The translations under genes were made by a program, and so were the position numbers. A stretch of 64,000 nucleotides of DNA from Thiofilum sp. (GTDB taxonomy: Bacteria; Pseudomonadota; Gammaproteobacteria; Thiotrichales; Thiotrichaceae). This document shows, one piece after another, positions 34,294-42,906 of the stretch. Positions within the stretch are counted from its first letter, which is position 1. Each line of letters begins with the position of its first letter. The DNA lies in assembly GCF_016711335.1 (NCBI RefSeq), contig NZ_JADJTF010000001.1, positions 1,426,001-1,490,000 of the forward strand, given 5' to 3'. The notes below the pieces were generated by a model that had not been told where the DNA came from, ran no database searches, and saw only the letters and a list, made by a program, of their open reading frames with translations.

Positions 34294-37113
34294 ATGATGA
34301 CGGATTACAAACACACGCTAAATTTACCGACAACTTCTTTTCCTATGCGTGGCGATCTTGCGAAACGCGAACCCGCTATGTTGAAAGATTGGGCTGAACG
34401 TCAGCTCTATCAAAAGTTGCGTACTTTAGCGGTCGGGCGTCCCCCATTTGTTTTACACGATGGTCCACCCTATGCCAATGGCATTATTCATATCGGTCAT
34501 GCAGTCAATAAAATTCTCAAAGATATTATTGTTAAGTCTAGAACATTAGCGGGCTATGATTCTCCCTATGTGCCCGGCTGGGACTGTCACGGTTTACCTA
34601 TTGAAAAGAAAGTAGAGGATACTATTGGGCGTGCGGGTGTGGTGGTAGACCCGTTTACTTTCCGTAAGGCGTGCCGTGAGTTTGCTAAAGAGCAGATTGA
34701 TCTTCAGCGTAAAGATTTTATGCGTTTAGGCGTGATGGGTGATTGGGATAATCCCTATCTAACCATGAATTTTGGTACTGAAGCGAATATTGTACGGGCT
34801 TTGGGCAAGATCGTAGCCAATGGGCATGTGTATAAAGGCTTTAAACCTGTGCATTGGTGTACTGATTGTGGTTCGGCTTTAGCCGAGGCCGAAGTGGAGT
34901 ATCAAGATAAGTACTCTTACTCGATTGATGTACGCTTTGGTGTGGCGGATGAAGCTGAACTGTTACGACGTGTGCCGCAAGCCAACGGTCACGGATTAGC
35001 CTCGGTCGTTATTTGGACCACCACTCCTTGGACGCTACCTGCGAATGAAGCGGTCGCACTCAATAGTGAACTAGATTATGTAGTAATAGACACAGGGTCA
35101 GAGCGTTTAATTGTCGCCGAGGGTTTAGCTGAAGCAGTGACCAAACGCGCGAAACTAGAAAATGTCACGGTGCTGGCTACATTTAAAGGTCAAGTACTCG
35201 AAGGTCTAAAGCTCAAGCATCCTTTTTATGAGCGTCAAGTACCGGTGATTTTAGGCGAACATGTGACTCTAGAGGCAGGTACGGGTGCAGTACATACCGC
35301 TCCTGCACATGGTCAAGAGGACTTTGTGGTAGGGAAATTGTATGGCTTACCAGTGAATAATCCGGTCGGGGGCGATGGTAATTTCTTACCTTCGGTGCAG
35401 TATTTTGCGGGTGAGTCGGTACATAAAGTCGGTGCACATGTGCTCGAAGTACTCAAAGAGCACCAGACCTTATTGGCTCAAGGTAAACTCAATCATAGCT
35501 ATCCCCATTGCTGGCGGCATAAAACGCCACTGATTTTCCGTGCCACACCGCAATGGTTTATCAGCATGGATAAACAAGGCTTACGTGCCAAAGCTTTAAA
35601 TGCTATCCAAAATGAAGTGCAATGGGTTCCCGAATGGGGTCAAGCACGCATTGAAGGCATGATTGCTAACCGTCCTGATTGGTGTATCTCACGCCAGCGT
35701 ACTTGGGGTGTGCCGATTACTTTATTTATTCATAAAGAAACGGGCGAACTACATCCACGTACTGAGATGCTGTTTGAAGAAGTGGCTCAACGTATTGAGC
35801 AAGCGGGTATTGACGCATGGTTTGCTTTAGATAAAGCCGAATTACTCGGTGCTGATGCTGAGCACTATGACAAAACCACGGATACCTTAGACGTGTGGTT
35901 TGACTCCGGTACGACTCATTACTCTATTTTAGAATCGAATCCTAAGCTTGGTTTTCCGGCTGCTATGTATTTAGAAGGATCGGATCAGCATCGGGGTTGG
36001 TTCCATTCTTCGCTCTTGACCTCGATTGCTATGAATGGGTGCGCACCCTATCAAGCAGTTCTCACGCATGGTTTTACCGTGGATCAAAACGGCGAGAAAA
36101 TGTCTAAGTCCAAAGGGAATATCGTTGCTCCCCAAGAAGTAACCGATACCTTAGGGGCGGATATTCTAAGGCTTTGGGTAGCGAGTACTGACTATAGTGG
36201 TGAGATGAGCGTGTCTAAGTCTATCTTAGATCGGACTACCGATGCTTATCGCCGTATTCGCAATACTTCGCGCTTTTTACTAGCCAACTTAAATGATTTT
36301 GATCCCGCACACGATATTGTACCAACAGCGCACCTGTTGCCTTTAGATCGTTGGGCGCTAGATCAAGCCTATCAAGTACAAGAGCGTATTACCAAGGCTT
36401 ACAGCGATTACCAATTCCATAAGGTGGTACAAGAAATACAGAACTTCTGTACTCAGGAAATGGGTAGTTTATTCCTTGATATTACTAAAGATCGCCAATA
36501 CACCATGCAGGCTAAAAGCCTAGGACGACGCTCGGCACAGACTGCTGCTTACCATATTCTGCAAGCAATGGTGCGCTGGTTATATCCGATCTTAAGTTTT
36601 ACGGGTGAGGAAATTTGGCAAGCGTTACCCCAGCATAATGCACCTGAATCGGTAGTGTTGACGACTTGGTATGAAGGCTTAGCGCCACTCGATAGTAGCA
36701 GTGCATTGACGCCTGAGGATTGGACGCAAGTGTTGGCATTACGTGAGGCGGTTTCTAAGCAATTAGAACTATTGCGCGTAGCGGGGCATATTGGTGCAGG
36801 CTTAGCGGCTGAGGTCGATATTTATGCAGATCTTGAATCCAATAGTGCTATTGCTACGATGGATAAAGCGCAAGAGCTAAGCTTTATTTTTATCACCTCG
36901 GCAACACATTTAAAACCCTATGCAGCCAAGCCAGAAGATGCGGTCGATTTAGGGAATGGTATCGCGATTCGGGCTTATCCCTCACCTTATACCAAATGTG
37001 AGCGCTGTTGGCATTACTGTGAGGATGTAGGGTCACATACTGAGCATCCACATTTATGTGGGCGTTGTATTGAGAATATTGAGGGCGCAGGAGAGCAGCG
37101 TCACTATGCGTAA
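34294..37113 (+). CDS. ileS: Isoleucyl-tRNA synthetase
   Basis: Class I synthetase charging tRNA(Ile). 939 residues: HIGH motif in PPYANGIIHIGHAVNKIL, editing domain with TTPWTLPANEAV, KMSKSKGN loop, anticodon-binding helical domain, and a C-terminal zinc finger with Cys pairs in KCERCWHYC and LCGRCIEN. The zinc-finger form is the bacterial type that is generally mupirocin sensitive. It overlaps lspA by eight bases, the conserved ileS-lspA pairing. Confidence 0.98.
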   Translation: MMTDYKHTLNLPTTSFPMRGDLAKREPAMLKDWAERQLYQKLRTLAVGRPPFVLHDGPPYANGIIHIGHAVNKILKDIIVKSRTLAGYDSPYVPGWDCHGLPIEKKVEDTIGRAGVVVDPFTFRKACREFAKEQIDLQRKDFMRLGVMGDWDNPYLTMNFGTEANIVRALGKIVANGHVYKGFKPVHWCTDCGSALAEAEVEYQDKYSYSIDVRFGVADEAELLRRVPQANGHGLASVVIWTTTPWTLPANEAVALNSELDYVVIDTGSERLIVAEGLAEAVTKRAKLENVTVLATFKGQVLEGLKLKHPFYERQVPVILGEHVTLEAGTGAVHTAPAHGQEDFVVGKLYGLPVNNPVGGDGNFLPSVQYFAGESVHKVGAHVLEVLKEHQTLLAQGKLNHSYPHCWRHKTPLIFRATPQWFISMDKQGLRAKALNAIQNEVQWVPEWGQARIEGMIANRPDWCISRQRTWGVPITLFIHKETGELHPRTEMLFEEVAQRIEQAGIDAWFALDKAELLGADAEHYDKTTDTLDVWFDSGTTHYSILESNPKLGFPAAMYLEGSDQHRGWFHSSLLTSIAMNGCAPYQAVLTHGFTVDQNGEKMSKSKGNIVAPQEVTDTLGADILRLWVASTDYSGEMSVSKSILDRTTDAYRRIRNTSRFLLANLNDFDPAHDIVPTAHLLPLDRWALDQAYQVQERITKAYSDYQFHKVVQEIQNFCTQEMGSLFLDITKDRQYTMQAKSLGRRSAQTAAYHILQAMVRWLYPILSFTGEEIWQALPQHNAPESVVLTTWYEGLAPLDSSSALTPEDWTQVLALREAVSKQLELLRVAGHIGAGLAAEVDIYADLESNSAIATMDKAQELSFIFITSATHLKPYAAKPEDAVDLGNGIAIRAYPSPYTKCERCWHYCEDVGSHTEHPHLCGRCIENIEGAGEQRHYA

Positions 37114-37633
37114 TTTAGCTTCAAGCGAACGCTCAACAGTGGGTATGTTGCACTGGTTATGGTTGGCGGCAGTAGTAATTGCCATCGACCAACTCACTAA
37201 ATGGATGGCTGAGTCGAATCTATTAGAAGGGCAACCGGTTCCTATTTTGCCCCATCTCAATATGACCTTGGCTTATAACAAGGGCGCTGCCTTTGGCTTT
37301 TTGGCTAATCACGAGGGCTGGCAAATTTGGCTATTTGCCGCATTAGCGGTGATTGTAAGCGTGGTTATTGTGCGCTGGTTGCATAAATTGCCTTCAGATC
37401 GCCCTTGGGTGGCGAGTTCATTAGCCTTAATTCTAGGCGGTGCGGTCGGTAATTTTATTGATCGTATTCTGCATGGCAAAGTGGTGGATTTTATTGATGT
37501 GTATTTTGACATTCCGTTTTGGATGCAGAATTATCATTTTGCCACCTTCAATGTGGCGGATATAGCGATTACGGTCGGTGCAGCGATGATGATTTTTATT
37601 GGGCTATTCGCTTCGCATCAATTGGAAGGTTAG
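37106..37633 (+). CDS. lspA: Lipoprotein signal peptidase II
   Basis: Inner-membrane aspartyl protease that removes the signal peptide from prolipoproteins. The start MRNLASSERSTVGMLHW overlaps the ileS stop by eight bases; an internal ATG at 37145 is an alternative. Four membrane helices, catalytic Asp in VGNFIDRILHGKVVDF and in FNVADIAITVG, plus AYNKGAAFGF. 175 residues. Implies lipoproteins, consistent with a Gram-negative envelope. Confidence 0.95.
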   Translation: MRNLASSERSTVGMLHWLWLAAVVIAIDQLTKWMAESNLLEGQPVPILPHLNMTLAYNKGAAFGFLANHEGWQIWLFAALAVIVSVVIVRWLHKLPSDRPWVASSLALILGGAVGNFIDRILHGKVVDFIDVYFDIPFWMQNYHFATFNVADIAITVGAAMMIFIGLFASHQLEG

Positions 37634-37706
37634 TCTTTTGCTAGCCCAACTGTTTGATGGTTGGGCTATGTACTAAGTTTTTTAAATAGTTTTGTAATTC
37701 AAAGCT

Positions 37707-38240
37707 TTAATTATTTAGATCTCTTAATTCACTAATAAATGCTTGTGGATAATTCGTTAAATGCTCCTTATTAGGAGTATTCAACCCAATAGCTCTAGCC
37801 GCTAGCTCAGTAAAATCTACGCAACTTTCATTAATAAAATGATAAGGCACTACACCATTACGGATAGCTTCCGTATTCATTAATACATAATCATACATTT
37901 GTTTAGTGACGCTTACGACTAAACCATTATTAGCAGCACTTAAACTATTAGCAGTTTCCTTGACAATATGCCCCGGTACTGTGCCGAAAGCTGCCTTGCT
38001 ACTATTTTGGGGATATAAGCCATAGCCTAATAATGATGTCCATTGATTAGTGCTACGATCTTTAATGCCCCAGATAATAAAAGCATGCCCCGGTGCATAA
38101 TCTCGTGCTGCAAAGATTAACCAATAGCTAGTATTAGTACTCCATGAATTAGCGCCTCGATCAATGGTTTTAAAATCTGCCAATACCGATGTACTAATTA
38201 TGAGTAGTAAACTTAATAGTAATTTATAGAGTGTTTTCAT
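37707..38240 (-). CDS. Small exported protein, possible permuted papain-like (NlpC/P60-superfamily) fold
   Basis: Not a named protein. Signal peptide MKTLYKLLLSLLLIISTSVLA. The mature part has a His in DYAPGHAFIIWGI followed about 95 residues later by a Cys in HFINESCVDFTELAARAIGL. The His-then-Cys order and the helix after the Cys (CVDF, as in the NCVxF motif) are what permuted NlpC/P60 or LRAT-like cysteine enzymes show. If right it could be a peptidase, amidase or acyltransferase in the periplasm. The assignment is from motif pattern only. It is followed by another small exported-protein gene upstream at 38296. Confidence 0.6.
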   Translation of the reverse strand: MKTLYKLLLSLLLIISTSVLADFKTIDRGANSWSTNTSYWLIFAARDYAPGHAFIIWGIKDRSTNQWTSLLGYGLYPQNSSKAAFGTVPGHIVKETANSLSAANNGLVVSVTKQMYDYVLMNTEAIRNGVVPYHFINESCVDFTELAARAIGLNTPNKEHLTNYPQAFISELRDLNN

Positions 38241-38295
38241 TTTGGCAATTCCAAAGAGCCTATTTATTATACTAAATAGGCTGTTTCACCAATTA

Positions 38296-38772
38296 TTAAA
38301 AATTGAAGGTTCTGCGTACTGCTGTTTCAACCACATGTCCTGTATATTTTAGGGAGTCATTACTGACTTGATTAATGCCTAAGTTGGCTTGAGCAAAAGC
38401 ACTAGGACGAGTAATAGTAAACGTCACAGTACCGGATAATGGTTTTTTATCAGTACCATCCTGCACACAGGGAATTTTCCATTTGTCTTTTACATTTAAA
38501 CCATTGTAATTAGCTTTAGCTTGTACCGTAAAACCATCCTCTAATGAACCTTCGGTTTTTAATACTACAGGATTGGATAAAGTAACACTTAAGGTATAAG
38601 TAGCACCATGACAGCCCAATACTACTCTGGTGCGATCATCTTTGCTAAAACTGACTGTTTGACCATTAATCTTATTGCTTAATACACTTTGAAATTTATC
38701 TTGGATAGCGTCTGCAAAAGCCATATTCGAAAGCATTAAAACTACTAAAGTAGTACTGATGATGGATTTCAT
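38296..38772 (-). CDS. Small exported protein of unknown function
   Basis: Signal peptide MKSIISTTLVVLMLSNMAFA, with AAGGAGATATGAA at ideal spacing before the ATG. The 138-residue mature part is beta-rich (YTLSVTLSNPVVLKTEGS, GTVTFTITRPSAFAQ), with two Cys (GCHGA and IPCVQDG) that could pair. No family recognised. It sits 55 bases upstream of the papain-like gene in the same orientation and may be its operon partner. Confidence 0.75.
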   Translation of the reverse strand: MKSIISTTLVVLMLSNMAFADAIQDKFQSVLSNKINGQTVSFSKDDRTRVVLGCHGATYTLSVTLSNPVVLKTEGSLEDGFTVQAKANYNGLNVKDKWKIPCVQDGTDKKPLSGTVTFTITRPSAFAQANLGINQVSNDSLKYTGHVVETAVRRTFNF

Positions 38773-38965
38773 TTCATATCTCCTTATTTATAGCTTATGG
38801 AAAAATTTTTATACCTCACACAGCTAAAAGCCTAACAAGTAATTTTAATAAAAAAATCGTCCAGTTTTGTGATGATCATTCTTTCTGACCGTAACATTTT
38901 GTCGCTATTACTAAGCACTTATTTATTTGCTATATAGAAGCAATGAGTGTGGAGGGATAACAAGC

Positions 38966-39424
38966 ATGACAACTGAACAGGATGAATCCGCCTTAGCACA
39001 AAAGAAGGCAACCGCTTTATTAGTACTGCATTATTTACAACAAGAAGCCCAATGGGCTGATATTTATCCATTTATTCTTAGTCGAGGCTATCAAAAGGTT
39101 GCTAATCCAGAAGAACTACAAATGAAACGGGCTTTGACTGACCATGACACTTGCATTATGGCTATGCTGATTTACCTCCACTACAGCTTAGCCAAGGAAA
39201 CTCATACAGTAAGTTCGTTAGCCAAAGCGATGGATAACTCTAGCCTCAATGCTAGAAAAGCGCGAGAACGTAAAATATTACGAGCACTTAAAATGATTGC
39301 AGGTTATCAGCTGATTGATTTTTATCGTGATACTCACCAAGGGGAAAGAACCTGTATTCGCATAGAAGCAAATGATTTATTAATTGAGTTCTTAGAAAAC
39401 CATTTTTTCAAAAGAAAGGAGTGA
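38966..39424 (+). CDS. Possible winged-helix protein of unknown function
   Basis: 152 residues from ATG 38966 (MTTEQDESALAQKKATALL), chosen because GGAGGG lies nine bases upstream; the longer TTG reading has no such site. Entirely helical and charged. The C-terminal half (VSSLAKAMDNSSLNARKARE, then LKMIAGYQLIDFYRDTHQGE) resembles a winged-helix domain, with two candidate helices and a beta-wing. No family recognised. The stop TGA overlaps the ribosome binding site of the 43-residue secreted peptide gene that follows, so the two are probably coupled. Confidence 0.65.
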   Translation: MTTEQDESALAQKKATALLVLHYLQQEAQWADIYPFILSRGYQKVANPEELQMKRALTDHDTCIMAMLIYLHYSLAKETHTVSSLAKAMDNSSLNARKARERKILRALKMIAGYQLIDFYRDTHQGERTCIRIEANDLLIEFLENHFFKRKE

Positions 39425-39425
39425 A

Positions 39426-39557
39426 ATGATGCGACATTATTTAAAAATATTGGGGACTATACTAATTACTTTTCTATTGACGGTATCTACGAGTACTTAT
39501 GCAGGTGTTGATACTGATAGCTTAAAAGAGTACTTAGAAAAAACTCTAAATCGTTAG
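39426..39557 (+). CDS. Small secreted peptide (43 residues)
   Basis: Encodes MMRHYLKILGTILITFLLTV, then STSTYA (a clear signal peptide) and a 17-residue mature part GVDTDSLKEYLEKTLNR, which would form a short amphipathic helix. AAAGGAG stands before two adjacent ATG codons (39426 and 39429). It begins one base after the stop of the winged-helix-like gene. No family recognised. The strong start signals and classical signal peptide make it a likely real gene. Confidence 0.7.
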   Translation: MMRHYLKILGTILITFLLTVSTSTYAGVDTDSLKEYLEKTLNR

Positions 39558-39564
39558 TCAGGAG

Positions 39565-39617
39565 AAGCTGTCTAGTAAGATCGATCATCTCAAACCTAAT
39601 AATTTATTAGACAGCTT
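39565..39617. terminator. Inverted repeat after the secreted-peptide gene
   Basis: AAGCTGTCTA (39565-39574) is the exact complement of 39608-39617, with a 33-base interval. It lies eight bases past the stop. The long loop and lack of a T-run make a simple terminator doubtful. Confidence 0.35.
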
Positions 39618-39707
39618 ACTAAATCTAGTAAAGGTGAATATATCACAACACCTCAATCGACACAGGTATAAGCTGAAAGCTGTAGTGTGTCAGTTGAGGA
39701 AAACATC

Positions 39708-40136
39708 ATGAAATCCATCGCGTTAGCTATTACGACAGGGTTATTAAGTGTAGTGCTGTCAGCCCCTAGTTATGCCTTAGTTGCCCCCGGTAATGTATTA
39801 TGTGCCTCCCATCATAAACCTTTAAAAGTCCGAGTGAGCTTTGATGCTGCTTTTGAAAATGGCGTTATTATTACCGATAGCGCTACGGGTCGAGTAGCAA
39901 TGACCTTTAATAACTTTTATGGGCGTGGAGCAGGGCGCGAATGGCGTTCAGGGGCTGGTACGTGGGTTAGTCGTCCGGGGCGTTGCTATACCGTGCGTGC
40001 TCAACACAAAACAGGTCCCGCCAACCCTAGTTTACCTTGGGTGGAAAGCCACTATCAGCGTGACGGTAATAAGCTAGGCTTTGAAGATGGTGCGGATAAT
40101 GACTATAACGATGCAGTAGTGCGTATCTTACGCTGA
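39708..40136 (+). CDS. Exported protein with DUF4114-like Ca-binding C-terminus
   Basis: Start at MKSIALAITTGLLSVVLSAPSYA (39708, GAGGAAAACATC upstream), a clear signal peptide. The mature 120 residues are beta-rich and end with GFEDGADNDYNDAVVRILR, which closely follows the FEDxxxGGDxDYNDxV motif of DUF4114, thought to bind calcium in secreted proteins. DUF4114 usually sits at the end of larger extracellular proteins; here it is nearly free-standing. Two Cys (VLCASHH, GRCYTV) may pair. Confidence 0.7.
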   Translation: MKSIALAITTGLLSVVLSAPSYALVAPGNVLCASHHKPLKVRVSFDAAFENGVIITDSATGRVAMTFNNFYGRGAGREWRSGAGTWVSRPGRCYTVRAQHKTGPANPSLPWVESHYQRDGNKLGFEDGADNDYNDAVVRILR

Positions 40137-40147
40137 AACTAATACTA

Positions 40148-40180
40148 GAGCTTACTCATATCATCATTAAGAGTAAGCTC
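40148..40180. terminator. Bidirectional hairpin between convergent genes
   Basis: GAGCTTACTC (40148-40157) and its exact complement (40171-40180) around a 13-base loop, midway between the DUF4114-like stop and the SDR stop. Confidence 0.65.
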
Positions 40181-40186
40181 AACTCA

Positions 40187-41050
40187 TTAGCGCAAAGCAG
40201 CGGCTAGATTCGGATACTGTAAAGTAATACCTAATTCATTCAATAGCTTGTCATTACGAATGCGCCGCGATTCTTGTAAATACGATACCATTCCCGCACT
40301 CAATACTTGTTTGGCTTCCTCTAAACTCATCTGAGGAGGACGCGGCAAACCTGCATAATCGGCTATTTGATTAAAGTATTCGGTCATAGTGGAAGGATTG
40401 CCGTCCGTAGCATTATAAATCGCTCCCTTGGGTGCTTGCTCCATCGCTACTTTGGCAATCATGGCTAAATCATCCGCGTGAATTCTATTAGTCCAAGGTG
40501 CTTCCTCGGCTTTGACTACGGGTTCGCCGCGTTTTAAGCGTTCTAAAGGCAAACGATCTAGCGCATAAATCCCCGGCACGCGCAAAATCACACCATCACC
40601 CTTATATTGTTGCATCCAATCGCGTAGAGCGGTTTCAGCGTCGAGGCGGCGGATTGAGCGTTCATTATTGGGTTGAGCGGGAGTGTTTTCGTCAATCCAA
40701 GCGCCTTTAGAATCCCCATAGACGCCTGTCGTGCTGATTAACACGATACGTCGTGGAGCGGATTGCACGGCGAGTAAAAAGCGCCTCAGACGGCTATCGA
40801 CTGAACCACTACTAGGGGGCGGGGCAAACCAAAAAATATCACGCCCTTCAAACGCATTACGTGGAAAAAAGCTGCCTGCATCCATATCACCTTGGCGCAT
40901 TTCAATGCCTTGGGCTTGACCGAGTGTGACTGAATCTGCCCCCCTCACCCAGCCTATAGCTCCTATACCCTGATTTTGATATAAGCGAGCGACACGGCGA
41001 CCTATATCGCCACAACCCATAATCCAAATTGCTTGTTGGAGTGCTGACAT
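40187..41050 (-). CDS. NAD(P)-dependent SDR family epimerase/dehydratase-like protein
   Basis: Extended short-chain dehydrogenase of the YeeZ-like type. Start at MSALQQAIWIMGCGDIGRRV (41050), supported by AAGAGG eight bases upstream; the longer frame has no family similarity. The dinucleotide loop is IMGCGDIGRRVA. Then come VLISTTGVYGD, RIHADDLAMIAKVAME and a NATDGNPSTM motif. The usual YxxxK catalytic pair is not obvious, as in other YeeZ-like proteins, so substrate and even activity are unknown. Its start codon overlaps that of the divergent Rieske gene within one CATG. Confidence 0.85.
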   Translation of the reverse strand: MSALQQAIWIMGCGDIGRRVARLYQNQGIGAIGWVRGADSVTLGQAQGIEMRQGDMDAGSFFPRNAFEGRDIFWFAPPPSSGSVDSRLRRFLLAVQSAPRRIVLISTTGVYGDSKGAWIDENTPAQPNNERSIRRLDAETALRDWMQQYKGDGVILRVPGIYALDRLPLERLKRGEPVVKAEEAPWTNRIHADDLAMIAKVAMEQAPKGAIYNATDGNPSTMTEYFNQIADYAGLPRPPQMSLEEAKQVLSAGMVSYLQESRRIRNDKLLNELGITLQYPNLAAALR

Positions 41051-41369
41051 GAACCAAACCTCTTTAATCCTTGATGGTGGTCTTGCGACCGATATTCCGG
41101 TGGGGAAAACTAAGCGTCTGAAACATGATAAAGGGGCTGTATTGCTTTGCAATGTTAATGGCACTTTTTATGCGGTAGATGATCGCTGTACGCATGAGGA
41201 TGCGTCGTTGTATTTGGGGTGTTTAAAGGGTGAGCGGGTGCATTGTTCTTTGCATGGGGGCGAGTTTTGCGTGAAAACGGGAGCACCTTTAAGAGAGCCT
41301 GCTGAAATTGCGCTACAAACTTATGCTGTTATGCTTGATGAAGGACGGGTTAGGGTTGTATTGGTGTAA
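41049..41369 (+). CDS. Rieske-type [2Fe-2S] ferredoxin
   Basis: 106-residue free-standing Rieske protein. Cluster ligands: Cys and His in DRCTHEDASL, and Cys and His in VHCSLHGGEF, about 18 residues apart. The pattern matches small ferredoxin components of dioxygenase or nitrite-reductase-type systems. No oxygenase gene lies nearby. TTGGAG seven bases before the ATG supports the start, which overlaps the divergent SDR start codon by two bases. Confidence 0.92.
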   Translation: MNQTSLILDGGLATDIPVGKTKRLKHDKGAVLLCNVNGTFYAVDDRCTHEDASLYLGCLKGERVHCSLHGGEFCVKTGAPLREPAEIALQTYAVMLDEGRVRVVLV

Positions 41370-41542
41370 CCAAACTAAATGCTAGATATAGCTTTTTAAA
41401 ACTCACATTGCTTATTATTACTATAAGGTAAATGTTAAATAATGAACTATGTTAGCTTATACTAATACTTAAACCTATATAAGACCAATAAACCTCTTGT
41501 GAGAGGTTTAATCTGATATAGTGCTTAGTAAATCTTTACAGG

Positions 41543-42523
41543 ATGGAAAAATCACCAATGGATGTAAGCTATCATTATCCTCCCGAAGTTTTTTCCTTAT
41601 TAGTGGATACAATCCCACTACTATGCAAGTCAAAACAAGATGTAATACTATTTTTAAAAGGGTCAGGTGTATCAAATAGCGACCTACACGATCTTGAGCA
41701 TCGAGTTAAAACTGATCGTCAAAACATCAATAAGTACGAAATAGTCAGGACTTGCCTGCAACGCATAAATCAAAAAGGTGACTCTGAAATACGTACTAGA
41801 AGAGAACTAATAAAGAGAGTAGTGGAAATCGAAGAGTTTTCATGCTGTTGGGAAGGGGATCGACTAAAAGCAAAAGGTTTAGTTTCAGAAATTAGAAAAA
41901 TAGTTAACATCAAAGACACATTCACTAAAATTAATCAAGAAAGGGCTAGGGAAAAAGACCAGCAGGCACAAGCATCAAAAATCCAAATAGAAAAAGAAAA
42001 AGAAAAAGTAAGAAAAGAAAGCATCCAAAAGATAAAATCTGACCTATTTTATCTCTTTTCACTTGATAATGAACCTCATAAAAGGGGCAAGTTACTTGAG
42101 AAAGTATTGAATGATCTATTCAAATCTTTTGAAATTTTAATAAAAGAAGATTTTAAGAGAGCTATCCCAAATCAATCGACAACAATGGAACAAATAGATG
42201 GGGTTATTGAGCTTGATGGTAATATTTATCTCGTTGAAATGAAATGGATTCAAGAAGCTGTTGGGATCGAGACTATAGCGCAACATCTAGTGAGATTATT
42301 CAATCGTGGTGATACAAAAGCAATTTTTATTGCTGCCAACGGATTTAAAGAAACTGCAATTGCTCAATGCCGAGAAGTACTCTCACAAAAGACTATAGTT
42401 CTATGCTCATTAGAAGAAATAGTCATGCTTCTTGAAAGGAGCGCTGATTTAAAAAGCTTTTTAAAGAGAAAAATTACTGGAACAACATTATATAAAGAAC
42501 CTTTTTTTAAGGTTGAAATATAA
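41543..42523 (+). CDS. Mrr-like PD-(D/E)xK restriction endonuclease
   Basis: Probable defence nuclease. The C-terminal domain (about 170-300) shows the Mrr-type order: Glu186 in RGKLLEKVLNDLF, Asp219 in EQIDGVIEL, and Glu232-x-Lys234 in YLVEMKW, followed by IAQHLVRLFNRGDTKAIFIAANGF. The N-terminal 120 residues are helical and unfamiliar (perhaps a target or effector-recognition domain), and a charged coiled coil (about 130-165) links the two. No methyltransferase is nearby, so a type IV (modification-dependent) role is plausible. The start may be 41543 or 41558. The gene is AT-rich relative to its neighbours and next to a toxin-antitoxin pair, suggesting a small acquired defence island. Confidence 0.82.
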   Translation: MEKSPMDVSYHYPPEVFSLLVDTIPLLCKSKQDVILFLKGSGVSNSDLHDLEHRVKTDRQNINKYEIVRTCLQRINQKGDSEIRTRRELIKRVVEIEEFSCCWEGDRLKAKGLVSEIRKIVNIKDTFTKINQERAREKDQQAQASKIQIEKEKEKVRKESIQKIKSDLFYLFSLDNEPHKRGKLLEKVLNDLFKSFEILIKEDFKRAIPNQSTTMEQIDGVIELDGNIYLVEMKWIQEAVGIETIAQHLVRLFNRGDTKAIFIAANGFKETAIAQCREVLSQKTIVLCSLEEIVMLLERSADLKSFLKRKITGTTLYKEPFFKVEI

Positions 42524-42588
42524 ATTTTATGTTAATGAGGGTATAGTAGTAATATATAGTTCTTAATATATCAATTCAAATATAATTC

Positions 42589-42617
42589 TTGACAAAAACT
42601 AAAATAAAAAATACTGT
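42589..42617 (+). promoter_or_regulatory. Sigma-70 promoter of the Phd/PIN toxin-antitoxin operon
   Basis: TTGACA at 42589-42594, exactly 17 bases of A-rich spacer, then TACTGT at 42612-42617, about 35 bases before the antitoxin ATG at 42652. A CTG...CAG imperfect dyad overlaps the -10 box and could be the autorepressor site. Confidence 0.7.
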
Positions 42618-42651
42618 CTAGTCTGACCAGTTTTAGATGAGACCTAGGCTT

Positions 42652-42906
42652 ATGCAAGAAAATACATGGCAACTTCAAGACGCAAAGAGCAAATTTAGCC
42701 AATTAGTCGACAGCGCCATGCGTCACCAGCCCCAGATCGTTACTAAGCACGGTAATAACGCTGTGGTGATTATCTCTTTTGAAGACTATATCAAACTGAC
42801 TAAGCCCAAAGATAACTTGATTACCTTCCTCAGAAACTCGCCACTTATGGAAGCTGACCTTGAGATAACCAGAACCAAAGATAATCCAAGAGATATTGAG
42901 CTATGA
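42652..42906 (+). CDS. Phd/YefM-type antitoxin
   Basis: Antitoxin and autorepressor. The start MQENTWQLQDAKSKFSQLVD (42652) is preferred over the ATG at 42637, which has no ribosome binding site. The Phd signature is visible: WQLQDAKSKFSQLVDSAM, then PQIVTKHGNNAVVIISFEDYIKL. The C-terminal part (LMEADLEITRTKDNPRDIEL) is the likely toxin-binding tail. It overlaps the PIN toxin by four bases (ATGA). Confidence 0.92.
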   Translation: MQENTWQLQDAKSKFSQLVDSAMRHQPQIVTKHGNNAVVIISFEDYIKLTKPKDNLITFLRNSPLMEADLEITRTKDNPRDIEL

